The notes beneath the pieces are model-generated. The model had not been told where the DNA came from, did no database searches, and saw only the letters and a program-made list of their open reading frames with translations. From the NCBI GenBank assembly GCA_021817605.1, contig JAKAUN010000012.1:71507-135506 (forward strand): a stretch of DNA of 64,000 nt. Reading direction: 5' to 3'. How positions within the stretch are numbered: position 1 is the stretch's first letter; every line of letters begins with the position of its first letter. The DNA is from Thermoplasmata archaeon. Its GTDB lineage: Archaea; Thermoplasmatota; Thermoplasmata; Lutacidiplasmatales; UBA184. Below, piece after piece: positions 25,799 through 33,493 of this stretch. The position numbers and the translations under genes are program-made.

Positions 25799-25849
25799 CT
25801 CCGCCGTCCGTGGGGACCGACGGGCGCCCCCGCGCCCGCCCGGATGTGG

Positions 25850-25898
25850 GTAGAAGTCATCAGCCCCGGGCTGGCGGTTCTAGGCGGACTTCATCGCC
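25850..25898 (-). promoter_or_regulatory. Fluoride riboswitch (crcB motif)
   Basis: Read on the minus strand, the sequence begins GGCGATGAAGTCCGCC, continues AGAACCGCC and ends GGGGCTGATGACTTCTAC. This matches the conserved blocks of the fluoride aptamer: GG-GAUG, the UCC-CC segment, AACCGCC, then GCUGAUG...CUAC, with the right pairing partners. About 50 bases separate it from the crcB start, and this spacer holds a GC-rich hairpin (GGGCG/CGCCC) that could be the expression platform. The call is based on motif recognition, with no covariance search. Confidence 0.88.
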
Positions 25899-26229
25899 GG
25901 AGCGCGTGGGAGCATCGCCCGTCTTGACCGTTGCGGGTCGACCGGGGAGCAGGGAACCACGAATCCGGCCGCGGAGCGGGCGACAGAGGTCGGGCCCCGC
26001 ACCCTCGTGCGAAGCGCGATCGCACGCGACGGGCAATTGCTCTCCTCGCTCCTGTGACCCAGGAGGTCGGGAAGGGGAACTAATTCCTGCACACGACAGG
26101 AGCGCCCGACAGGGCGGTTCTGCCCCTATCCGTCCGGCCCCGCCCCCTCCGAGGCGGGCGCATCATTTGGGCGGATGGTCAGGGGGAATCGACTTCATCG
26201 GCTCGAACGTTATGGAGTCGGTGAGGTCC
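25899..26229. other. Gene-free spacer between fluoride operon and Cys-rich gene
   Basis: No frame here looks coding. It should contain the promoter of the leftward crcB transcript near its left end and the promoter of the rightward Cys-rich gene near its right end. A short GC-rich inverted repeat (CCGCC...GGCGG) near 26140-26160 might be a terminator or structured leader. Otherwise nothing is seen. Confidence 0.4.
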
Positions 26230-26352
26230 ATGCCACGGTTTTCCTGTGCATGCTGCGACTGCGTGGATGGCTGCTGCAAGTGTTGCGCCTGCTGCTCCGT
26301 GGGTCAAGGGTGCTGCCCGACCTGTCCGGTTAACCCGACCCCTGAGCTGTGA
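26230..26352 (+). CDS. Metallothionein-like Cys-rich mini-protein (40 aa, 13 Cys)
   Basis: A 40-residue frame starting at ATG 26230 contains 13 cysteines, arranged as C-A-CC-D-C, then CC-K-CC-A-CC, then CC-P-T-C, and ends in a Pro-rich tail. A purine-rich GGTGAGG sits just before the start. An upstream in-frame ATG at 26212 would add six residues. Such Cys density is the hallmark of metallothioneins and small metal chelators (Zn, Cu, Cd), though no family is recognised. It is too short for random-GC codons to give this pattern easily. It stands between the fluoride and kinase genes. Confidence 0.6.
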   Translation: MPRFSCACCDCVDGCCKCCACCSVGQGCCPTCPVNPTPEL

Positions 26353-26634
26353 GGCTCACCCGGATCCCCATCCGATCCGAGCCCGCCACCGGAACCCGCC
26401 AAGCTCGGGGAGCCCCGCCGCCTCCCCAGGAGCTGTTCCGAGCGAAAGGTGGGTCCGAACCAGGTTGTCGGGCGTTCGGAGCCCCTCCTTGAGGGGCGTG
26501 ATGCGAAACTCCTTCGGTCCTCGGGTCACCGCCCGGGTCGAACTCGCCCCTGCCAGTGAGCTGTTGGGGCGCAGCCAAGGCGGTACGGGGGGGTCTTACC
26601 TACGTGGCCCGTTCGAGGGAAGGAACTCGGGGCG

Positions 26635-27189
26635 ATGCCACCGGTGAAGGGGAGGGTTCTCGTCACAGGTCCCTCGGGCGCCGGCAAGAGTACGCTCGCC
26701 TCGTACTTTCGCGCGCATGGGGTGAACGCCGTCGATGGGGACGAGGTCTCAGGACTCGGTTCGGCTGTGGACTTGAAAGGGCAACGGCTTCGCCGTATCA
26801 CGAAGGAGCGCTGGCGCCGCATCGAGGACTGGCAGTTCCACTGGCACCAGCCGACGTTGGAACGTTTCTTGGCGCGTAACCCCGACGTGGTCCTGCTCGG
26901 CGCTGCCGACAACTTGTTCGACCTCAACCTGGCCTCGCTCTTCGACCGTCGCATCTACCTGAGTACCACATGGTCGGTGATTCGCTCACGGCTGAACGAC
27001 CCCGCCCGGGACAACGATTGGGGCAGGGACTCTCAACCCGCTCAGAGGGAGTGGATCAGGCGGGCCGTGCGCGAGTGGCCGGTTAGGGCGAGAGCGCGCG
27101 GGTTCGAGATGGTCGACGCGACGCTGTCGCCAGCGAAGATCCTGGCTCGGATCCGTGCGCAGGCCCCCCGCCCTGCCAGCAAGGCGTAG
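26635..27189 (+). CDS. P-loop kinase-like protein (184 aa)
   Basis: The N-terminus is a Walker A motif (VLVTGPSGAGKSTLASYF), followed by VNAVDGDEVSGLGSAVD, where the Asp-Gly-Asp resembles substrate-binding loops of adenylate- and shikimate-type kinases. A Walker B-like strand (PDVVLLGAADN) and a late Arg-rich lid region follow. It probably phosphorylates a small molecule or nucleotide. No operon partner helps choose the substrate. Confidence 0.7.
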   Translation: MPPVKGRVLVTGPSGAGKSTLASYFRAHGVNAVDGDEVSGLGSAVDLKGQRLRRITKERWRRIEDWQFHWHQPTLERFLARNPDVVLLGAADNLFDLNLASLFDRRIYLSTTWSVIRSRLNDPARDNDWGRDSQPAQREWIRRAVREWPVRARARGFEMVDATLSPAKILARIRAQAPRPASKA

Positions 27190-27330
27190 TGCTCCCGATT
27201 GCTCGGCCTCGGGAGGGGGTAACCGAAAACAGTCTGCGGGGGGGGGGGGCATTCTATCGCGAGCTGGCTGATCTTTTCGTGGCTGTCCGGCACGGGGAGA
27301 TACATCCCCACAGCCCTCGAGGAGCGTGCG

Positions 27331-27340
27331 CTTATATAGA
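27331..27340 (+). promoter_or_regulatory. TATA box of thermosome gene
   Basis: The sequence CTTATATAGA is a strong archaeal box A. It lies about 30 bases before the likely ATG at 27370 and would place the transcription start close to the GGTGA motif just before that ATG. Directly upstream, 27238-27249 is a run of 12 G. Confidence 0.75.
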
Positions 27341-27369
27341 AGGGCAATTTGCCTAATGCTGGTGAAAGT

Positions 27370-28992
27370 ATGCTTCAGGGGACCCCAATCCTCGTCCTGA
27401 AGGAAGGCACGGAGCGCGAGCGCGGCAAGGGTGCGACGGCGAACAACATCGCGGCGGCGCGAGCCGTCGCGGATGCGGTGCGCACGACCCTCGGACCGCG
27501 CGGCATGGACAAGATGCTCGTCGACTCGATGGGCGACATCACGATCACGAACGACGGCGTCACGATCCTCAAGGAGGTCGACGTCGAGCACCCGGCCGCC
27601 AAGATGCTGGTCGAGGTCGCCAAGACGCAGGACCAACAGTGCGGGGACGGCACGACCACCGCCGTCGTGCTCGCCGGAGAACTGCTCAAGCGCTCGGAGT
27701 ACCTGCTTGAGCAGAACGTTCATCCGACCGTCATCACCCGCGGATTCCAGCTCGCCCTTCAGGAGGCGAAGCGGATCCTCGAGTCGGAGATCGGCACCGC
27801 CGTCAAGCCCGAGGACGAGGCCGTCCTGATCGACTGCGCGGTCACCGCCATGGGCTCGAAGGGCGTCGCCGGAGCCCGAGAGGGGCTCGCGACGACCGTC
27901 GTCAAGGCGGTCCGCAGGATCACCGAGGAACGCGGCGGGAAGACCGTCTGCGACGTCGACCAGATCAAGGTCGAGAAGCGCCACGGCGGCCAGGTCTCCG
28001 ACACCGAGTTCATCGAGGGGATCGTCCTCGACAAGGAACGCGGCCACCCCCGCATGCCTGTCGAGGTCGCAAACGCGAAGATCGCGCTCCTCAACTCCGC
28101 GCTCGAGATCAAGAAGACCGAGATCGAGAGCAAGATCAACATCAAGAACCCGTCGCAGATCCAGAGCTTCCTCGACGAGGAAGACAAGACGTTCCACAAG
28201 ATGGTCGACGCGATCAAGGCGTCGGGCGCGAACGTCGTGATATGCCAGAAGGGCATCGACGATGTCGTCCTCCACTACCTCGCCAAGGAGGGGATCTACG
28301 CCGTCAAGCAGGTCAAGGAGTCCGACCTCCAGAAGCTCGCCCGGGCGACCGGCGGGCACATCGTGACCGGCATCAAGGAACTCTCCGGCACCGATCTCGG
28401 CAAGGCCGCGAAGGTCGAGCAGCGCAAGATCGGCGAGGACCACATGACCTTCGTCACGGGCTGCTCGAACCCCCGGTCGGTATCCATCCTCGTCCGCGGC
28501 GGCACCGAGCACGTCACCCAGGAGGTCGAGCGCTCCCTCCAGGACGCCCTCAAGGTCGTCGCGAGCGTCCTCGAGGACGGCGTCGTCTGCCCCGGCGGCG
28601 GAGCGACCGAGGTCGAGCTCTCGGTCAAGCTGCGCAAGTGGGCCGCGAGCGTCGGTGGCCGCGAGCAGCTCGCGGTCGAGGCGTTCGCCCAGTCGCTCGA
28701 GGCCGTCCCCTGGGCCCTCGCCGAGAACGGCGGCTACGACTCGATCAACACCCTCATCGAGCTGCGGAGCGCCCACAACGGCCCGGCGGCGAACCGCAAC
28801 ATCGGGGTCAACCTCGCCGACGGCAAGGCCGCCGACATGTGGAAGCTCCGGGTGCTCGAGCCGGCCCGCGTCAAGCGCCAGGCGATCAGTTCGGCGGTCG
28901 AGGTCGCGTCGATGATCCTTAGGATCGACGACATCATCGCGTCGAGGAAGTCGGCGCCCGCCCCCGGCGGTCCCGGGGGCCACGACCACTAA
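27370..28992 (+). CDS. thsA: Thermosome subunit, group II chaperonin (540 aa)
   Basis: This is the archaeal CCT-like chaperonin that folds proteins with ATP in a closed double ring. Family motifs are [21 protein letters not shown]-type sequence, [43 protein letters not shown] and [13 protein letters not shown], plus a GGP-rich C-terminal tail. A TTG at 27349 is possible, but ATG 27370 ([13 protein letters not shown]) fits the family start and the TATA box position. It is the only chaperonin gene in the window. Confidence 0.97.
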   Translation: MLQGTPILVLKEGTERERGKGATANNIAAARAVADAVRTTLGPRGMDKMLVDSMGDITITNDGVTILKEVDVEHPAAKMLVEVAKTQDQQCGDGTTTAVVLAGELLKRSEYLLEQNVHPTVITRGFQLALQEAKRILESEIGTAVKPEDEAVLIDCAVTAMGSKGVAGAREGLATTVVKAVRRITEERGGKTVCDVDQIKVEKRHGGQVSDTEFIEGIVLDKERGHPRMPVEVANAKIALLNSALEIKKTEIESKINIKNPSQIQSFLDEEDKTFHKMVDAIKASGANVVICQKGIDDVVLHYLAKEGIYAVKQVKESDLQKLARATGGHIVTGIKELSGTDLGKAAKVEQRKIGEDHMTFVTGCSNPRSVSILVRGGTEHVTQEVERSLQDALKVVASVLEDGVVCPGGGATEVELSVKLRKWAASVGGREQLAVEAFAQSLEAVPWALAENGGYDSINTLIELRSAHNGPAANRNIGVNLADGKAADMWKLRVLEPARVKRQAISSAVEVASMILRIDDIIASRKSAPAPGGPGGHDH

Positions 28993-29065
28993 GCCCCGTG
29001 CGAACCCCGCACGTCGTGACGAGGCAGCCGAAGGCTTCTTAGCGGAGGCCAGGTAGGGGCCCGCG

Positions 29066-29467
29066 ATGCGCACTAAGCCCGCCGAAGGGGTCCTTCGTGT
29101 CGACGTGGTCGCCCTCGATCCCCGACCGGTCGTCTACCTCGCCTACGACGGGCTCGCCGGCGTGACCCAGCGTCCGATCGTCCGGGACCTGCTCGAGGAG
29201 CTCCAACGCAAGGGGCCCGAGGAGTCCGCCAAGTTCCTGGACGCGCTGCGTCGCCACCGCTCGGGCCAGGTCCACGTCTACTTCTCCGACTACGTGAGCT
29301 ACGGAATCGGCGGGGGAGACGCGACGGCCGAGTTCTTTCTCGGGACCTACCTCATCCTGCACGAGCCGGCCCGCCCTGCGGGCAAGGAGCCCGCGGTCCC
29401 GGAACATCTGGCCCTCTACCGCGCCGCCGGCGTGGAGCGGCTCTCGCTCGAGGCCCCCGCGTCGTAG
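29066..29467 (+). CDS. Hypothetical protein (133 aa)
   Basis: Coding-like frame from ATG 29066 with an alpha/beta look (VDVVALDPRPVVYLAYDGLAG, then RDLLEELQRKGPEESAKFLDAL and HVYFSDYVSYGIGGGDATAEFFLGTYLILHEP in shorter parts). No known motif. It sits 53 bases before lysS on the same strand and is probably co-transcribed with it. Function unknown. Confidence 0.7.
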   Translation: MRTKPAEGVLRVDVVALDPRPVVYLAYDGLAGVTQRPIVRDLLEELQRKGPEESAKFLDALRRHRSGQVHVYFSDYVSYGIGGGDATAEFFLGTYLILHEPARPAGKEPAVPEHLALYRAAGVERLSLEAPAS

Positions 29468-29520
29468 ATTCCCGCCGCGCGCTCCTCTTTTCTACCCTGG
29501 GCCTCCTCGGAGACCCGACG

Positions 29521-31038
29521 ATGGAGGAGTCGAACCGCCTCGAGGAGGAGCGCCGGGCCAAGGTTACCCGCCTGCGGGCGGAGGGGCTCGAGCCTTACCC
29601 ATGGGAGTTCCCGGGCCGTGTCGGCTCCGACCGCATCCGAGAGAGCTGCGCGCGTATCCCTCCCGGAGAGGCAGACCGTAGCGGGTCGGTCCGCGTCGCC
29701 GGACGGTTACGGGCCGTCCGTGTCCACGGCAAGACGACCTTCGCGGACCTGGAGGACGGCTACGGGACCGTCCAGCTCCTGCTGCGAGCCGATGCTCTCG
29801 GTGAGGCACCGTATGGCCGCTGGCTCTCCTTTCTCGACCCGGGCGATATCGTCGGGGCCGAGGGTTTCGCGGCCGTCTCACGCCGGGGCGAGCCGTCGGT
29901 GGAGGTCGGAGGGCTCACGCTTCTCGCGAAGGCGATCGCCCCCCCGCCGGAGAAGTACCACGGCCTCCAGGACCCCGAGGAGAAGCTCCGCCGCCGCTAC
30001 CTCGACCTCCTTGCCTCCCCCGAGAGCCGGGAGCGATTCCGACTGAGGACCCACCTCCTCCAGGAGATCCGCGCGGTCCTCGACGCGAGCGGCTTCCTCG
30101 AGGTCGAGACCCCCGTGCTCGGCCCGGTCGCGAGCGGGGCGGCGGCGGCGCCGTTCGTGACGCGCTCGAACTACCTCGACCAGGAGGTCCGTCTCCGCAT
30201 CGCCACCGAACTGTCGCTCAAGCGGCTCGTGGTCGGTGGCCTCGAGAAGGTCTACGAGCTCGGGAAGGTCTTCCGCAACGAGGACCTCGACACCACGCAC
30301 TCCCCCGAGTTCACCGAGCTCGAGGTGTACTGGGCCTACGCCGACTACCACGACATGCGACGTCTGGTGGAGAGCCTCTTCGAGCGGCTCGCCGACCGAA
30401 CGGTCGAGCTCTCCGGGGGCTCGGAGGAGGCACGACGGCGCGCCGCGGCCTTCCGGCCGCCGTTCGCCACGGTCGATTTCGTCGACGAGCTCGAGCGCCG
30501 CAGCGGGCTTGTCGGTGTCGCCGAGAAGGGCCGCGAGGAGCTCGCGTCGCTCGCCCGGGGGATCGGCTCGACGGTCCCGGCGGAGTCGACCCGCGGCACC
30601 TTCCTCGACAAGCTCTTCGAGCACTACGTCGAGCCGACCTTCGACCGGCTCACGTTCGTCGTCGACCATCCGGCCGCCACGACCCCGCTCGCCAAGCGCC
30701 ACCGCTCCAAACCGGGGCGCGTCGAGCGCTTCGAGATCTTCGTCCCGCCCGGCTACGAGCTCGGCAACGCCTACACCGAGCTCAACGACCCGGACGAGCA
30801 GGAACGCCGGTTCCGCGAGCAGCTCGCCGAGAAGGGCGCCGAGCACTACGCCTACGACGAGGAGTACGTCCGCGCGCTGCGCCACGGCCTTCCGCCGACC
30901 ACCGGGGTCGGTCTCGGGGTCGACCGGATCGTCATGGCGCTCACCGGCGCGGCGTCGATCAAGGAGGTGCTGCTCTTCCCGCTCGTGCGTCCCCGCCCCC
31001 TTCCCTCCGACCGCGGACCGGCCGCCCCCCCAGGGTAG
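29521..31038 (+). CDS. lysS: Lysyl-tRNA synthetase, class II (505 aa)
   Basis: This enzyme charges tRNA-Lys. It has an N-terminal OB fold (VRVAGRLRAVRVHGKTTFADL), motif 1 near residues 170-200, motif 2 as FRNEDLDTTHSPEFTELEVY, the Lys-type signature ATTPLAKRHRS and GNAYTELNDPDEQERRF, and motif 3 GVGLGVDRIVMALTG. This is the class II form; many archaea use the unrelated class I LysRS, so bacterial ancestry is likely. tRNA-Lys(CTT), its substrate, is at 40.5 kb. Confidence 0.94.
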   Translation: MEESNRLEEERRAKVTRLRAEGLEPYPWEFPGRVGSDRIRESCARIPPGEADRSGSVRVAGRLRAVRVHGKTTFADLEDGYGTVQLLLRADALGEAPYGRWLSFLDPGDIVGAEGFAAVSRRGEPSVEVGGLTLLAKAIAPPPEKYHGLQDPEEKLRRRYLDLLASPESRERFRLRTHLLQEIRAVLDASGFLEVETPVLGPVASGAAAAPFVTRSNYLDQEVRLRIATELSLKRLVVGGLEKVYELGKVFRNEDLDTTHSPEFTELEVYWAYADYHDMRRLVESLFERLADRTVELSGGSEEARRRAAAFRPPFATVDFVDELERRSGLVGVAEKGREELASLARGIGSTVPAESTRGTFLDKLFEHYVEPTFDRLTFVVDHPAATTPLAKRHRSKPGRVERFEIFVPPGYELGNAYTELNDPDEQERRFREQLAEKGAEHYAYDEEYVRALRHGLPPTTGVGLGVDRIVMALTGAASIKEVLLFPLVRPRPLPSDRGPAAPPG

Positions 31039-31044
31039 GGCGTC

Positions 31045-31845
31045 ATGCACCCGGCGGCCCCCGCCACTCCCGAGCTGCCGCTCGTCCTGGACGGGGTCAC
31101 GATCGACTACGGCGAGCGGAGGGCGGTCGACCGCCTCTCCCTCACGGTCCGCCCCGGGGAGATCTACGGCCTCCTGGGGTCGAACGGCGCCGGAAAGTCG
31201 AGCACGATCAAGGCCGTGGTCGGGATCGTCCGCCCCCGGGCCGGTTCCATACGGGTCTTCGGCGAGGAGACGACCGCCAACCCGATCGGGGTCAAGGAGC
31301 GCATCGGCTACGTCCCGGAGACCTCCCTTCTCTACGAGGGGCTCACGCCGCGGGAGTTCCTCGAGTTCGTCGCCGGTGTGCGCCGGCTGGACGGAGCGAC
31401 GGCGGCGGCGAGGATGCGGGCCTACGCGAGCGCCTTTCGCCTCGGCTCCGAGCTCGAGGAGCCGATCGCGACCCTCTCGCTGGGGACCCGGCAGAAGATC
31501 CTCCTCATCGCCGCGTTCCTCCACCAGCCGAGGCTCCTCGTCCTGGACGAGCCGCTCAACGGCCTCGACCCCCGCACCGTCCGCCTGGTGAAGGAGCTCC
31601 TCGGGCGCTACGTCGCGCAGGACGGCCGCGGAGTCCTGTTCTCGACGCACACGATGGAGGTCGCCCAGGAGCTCTGCCGTCGCATCGGCATCCTCGACCG
31701 CGGCGTGCTCCAGGGCGAAGGGACCCTCCCCGAGCTGCGGAGCCGCATCGCCCAGGGCGACGCCACGCTCGAGGAGATCTACCTGCGTCTCACCCGGGAG
31801 GACGAGGGCCTCGCCGAGACCCTCCGCTCGCTCGAGGGCCCCTAG
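31045..31845 (+). CDS. ABC transporter ATP-binding protein (266 aa)
   Basis: This is the nucleotide-binding subunit of an ABC-2-type exporter. It has Walker A LLGSNGAGKSSTIKAV, Q-loop region IGYVPETSLLYEGLTPREFL, a variant signature ATLSLGTRQKI in place of LSGGQ, Walker B LLVLDEPLNGLDP and the H-loop FSTHTMEVA. The variant signature is common in ABC-2 ATPases. It lies six bases after lysS and one base before the permease gene. Confidence 0.93.
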   Translation: MHPAAPATPELPLVLDGVTIDYGERRAVDRLSLTVRPGEIYGLLGSNGAGKSSTIKAVVGIVRPRAGSIRVFGEETTANPIGVKERIGYVPETSLLYEGLTPREFLEFVAGVRRLDGATAAARMRAYASAFRLGSELEEPIATLSLGTRQKILLIAAFLHQPRLLVLDEPLNGLDPRTVRLVKELLGRYVAQDGRGVLFSTHTMEVAQELCRRIGILDRGVLQGEGTLPELRSRIAQGDATLEEIYLRLTREDEGLAETLRSLEGP

Positions 31846-31846
31846 C

Positions 31847-33493
31847 ATGGGCTGGCGGGAGGCCTCGCGTCTCGCCGAAGTGGCGTTCCTCGAGGTTTCC
31901 GTCCAGGCGATCTACGCCTTCCGCCAGGGAACACCGGTCCCGCCCACCGAGAGCCATCTTCTCGTGCGACGGTCGCGTCGGAGGGTGGCACAGAGCAAGG
32001 CGATCATCGGTGCCCTGCTCTGTTTCCTCGCCTTCGGCTCGGCGCTGTTGCTGCGCGCGAGCGACGCCCAGCGGGCGCTCTTCGTTCCGCCGGCCCTACC
32101 CGTCGGCCTGTTCGACGCCGCGGTCCTCACCGCCCTCGTGAGCCTCGTGGTCGCCCTCCTCTGGTGGACCGGGCTCCAGGCGCTCCCGACGCTCCTTACC
32201 TCCGGCGTGCTCGACGTCCTCGCCCCACTCCCCCTCGACGCGGCAGACCTCCGCCGCGTGGCCGCGATCGTCTACTTTCGGCTGTTCGACGTACCGATCG
32301 CCGTCGTCCTCCTCTCCGTCCCTCTCGCGGTGGGCTGGGCTCTCGGCCTCTGGGCGGGGCTCGCCATCCTCCCGGCGACGCTGAGCGCGGTCGCCTTCGC
32401 CCTTGCCCTCTCCTTGCTCACCGGCCGGTTCTTCGTCCGCCGGATCCAAGGCTCCCGCGGGGGCGGCGGCAGGACGATCGTCCGGTGGGCCTACCTCGTC
32501 CTCTGGCTCGTCCCCGCCTTCGGCATGCTCGGTTTCCTCACGCTCGCCCCGGCGTTCTTCGGCCTGCTCGAGCACCTCGCCACGGCCACGCTCTCGCCGG
32601 CGAGCTACCTGGTGATGATCGCCTACCCGTTCTCGATGGCCGTCCTCCCCGTCCTCGCGGCCGGGGGACGCGGGGCGATGGACCTCGGGGCGTTCCCGCT
32701 GAGTTGGGTCGCCACCGCCGACGCGCTCTACGGGGTCCTCGCGGGCGTGGCGGGGATCTGGCTCTGCGGGTCCGTGGGGAACGTGGGGCTCCTTCCCGCG
32801 AGCGTGCCGAAGGGCCCCCCCGAACCGGTCGGCACGCTCGACCTCCAGCGTCCCGCCCTCGCCGTCCTCACCAAGGACCTCCGCATCGCGAGCCGAACCC
32901 CGGGATTCGCCTTCCTCATCCTCCTCCCCCTCCTGGACGCGCTCGCGCTCGGTCTCGTGAGCGTCCTAGGGACCCCATCGCCCCCGGCGGCCCGGGGGCT
33001 CGCCTTCGGGGCGGTGAGCGCGGCGGCGCTTCTCGCAACCTTCTTCGGCCCGGCGTTCTTCGCGCTCGAAGTGCTGGCACACTCCTACGCGCGGACGCTC
33101 CCGCTCTCGCAGCGATCGGTCGTCCTCGGCAAGACCTTGCTCGTGGTCGGGATCTACCTCGCCGCGAGCCTCCTGGTGCTCGGCATCACGCTCACGAGGG
33201 TCCCTGCGGGCGCGCTCTTCTCGGCGTTCGTCGCCGCGGAGCTGCCTGCGGTCGCCGCGGGGGCCCTCCTGGAGCTCGGCATCCTCTACCGGTGGGGCCG
33301 TCTTCGCGGGCCGCCGGTGACGAACCTCTACGCGGGGACGTTCAACATCCTCCTTGTCTCCCTCCCGGGACTCATCGTCGTCGGGCTGCCCCTCCTCGCC
33401 TACGGCGTGGTCGGCCTCGGCGAGATGGCCCTCCTCGGCCTGGCCGAGCTTGCAGCGTGCGCACCGTTCGCGCTCGGGAGGGGAAGATCCTGA
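31847..33493 (+). CDS. ABC transporter permease (548 aa)
   Basis: A long membrane protein with roughly 12 hydrophobic segments in two halves, linked by a hydrophilic stretch around residues 320-350. The first 45 residues are cytoplasmic and basic. It is the membrane partner of the ATPase just upstream and likely exports a hydrophobic or peptide-like substrate, which cannot be named. Its stop codon overlaps the probable valS start (CTGA). Confidence 0.85.
   Translation: MGWREASRLAEVAFLEVSVQAIYAFRQGTPVPPTESHLLVRRSRRRVAQSKAIIGALLCFLAFGSALLLRASDAQRALFVPPALPVGLFDAAVLTALVSLVVALLWWTGLQALPTLLTSGVLDVLAPLPLDAADLRRVAAIVYFRLFDVPIAVVLLSVPLAVGWALGLWAGLAILPATLSAVAFALALSLLTGRFFVRRIQGSRGGGGRTIVRWAYLVLWLVPAFGMLGFLTLAPAFFGLLEHLATATLSPASYLVMIAYPFSMAVLPVLAAGGRGAMDLGAFPLSWVATADALYGVLAGVAGIWLCGSVGNVGLLPASVPKGPPEPVGTLDLQRPALAVLTKDLRIASRTPGFAFLILLPLLDALALGLVSVLGTPSPPAARGLAFGAVSAAALLATFFGPAFFALEVLAHSYARTLPLSQRSVVLGKTLLVVGIYLAASLLVLGITLTRVPAGALFSAFVAAELPAVAAGALLELGILYRWGRLRGPPVTNLYAGTFNILLVSLPGLIVVGLPLLAYGVVGLGEMALLGLAELAACAPFALGRGRS

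Noticed and set aside
26986-29073. Long minus-strand frame (695 aa) opposite the thermosome
   Set aside because: It is a high-GC shadow of the thermosome gene: Asp/Leu/Val-rich repeats without motifs, exactly antisense to a well-recognised protein.
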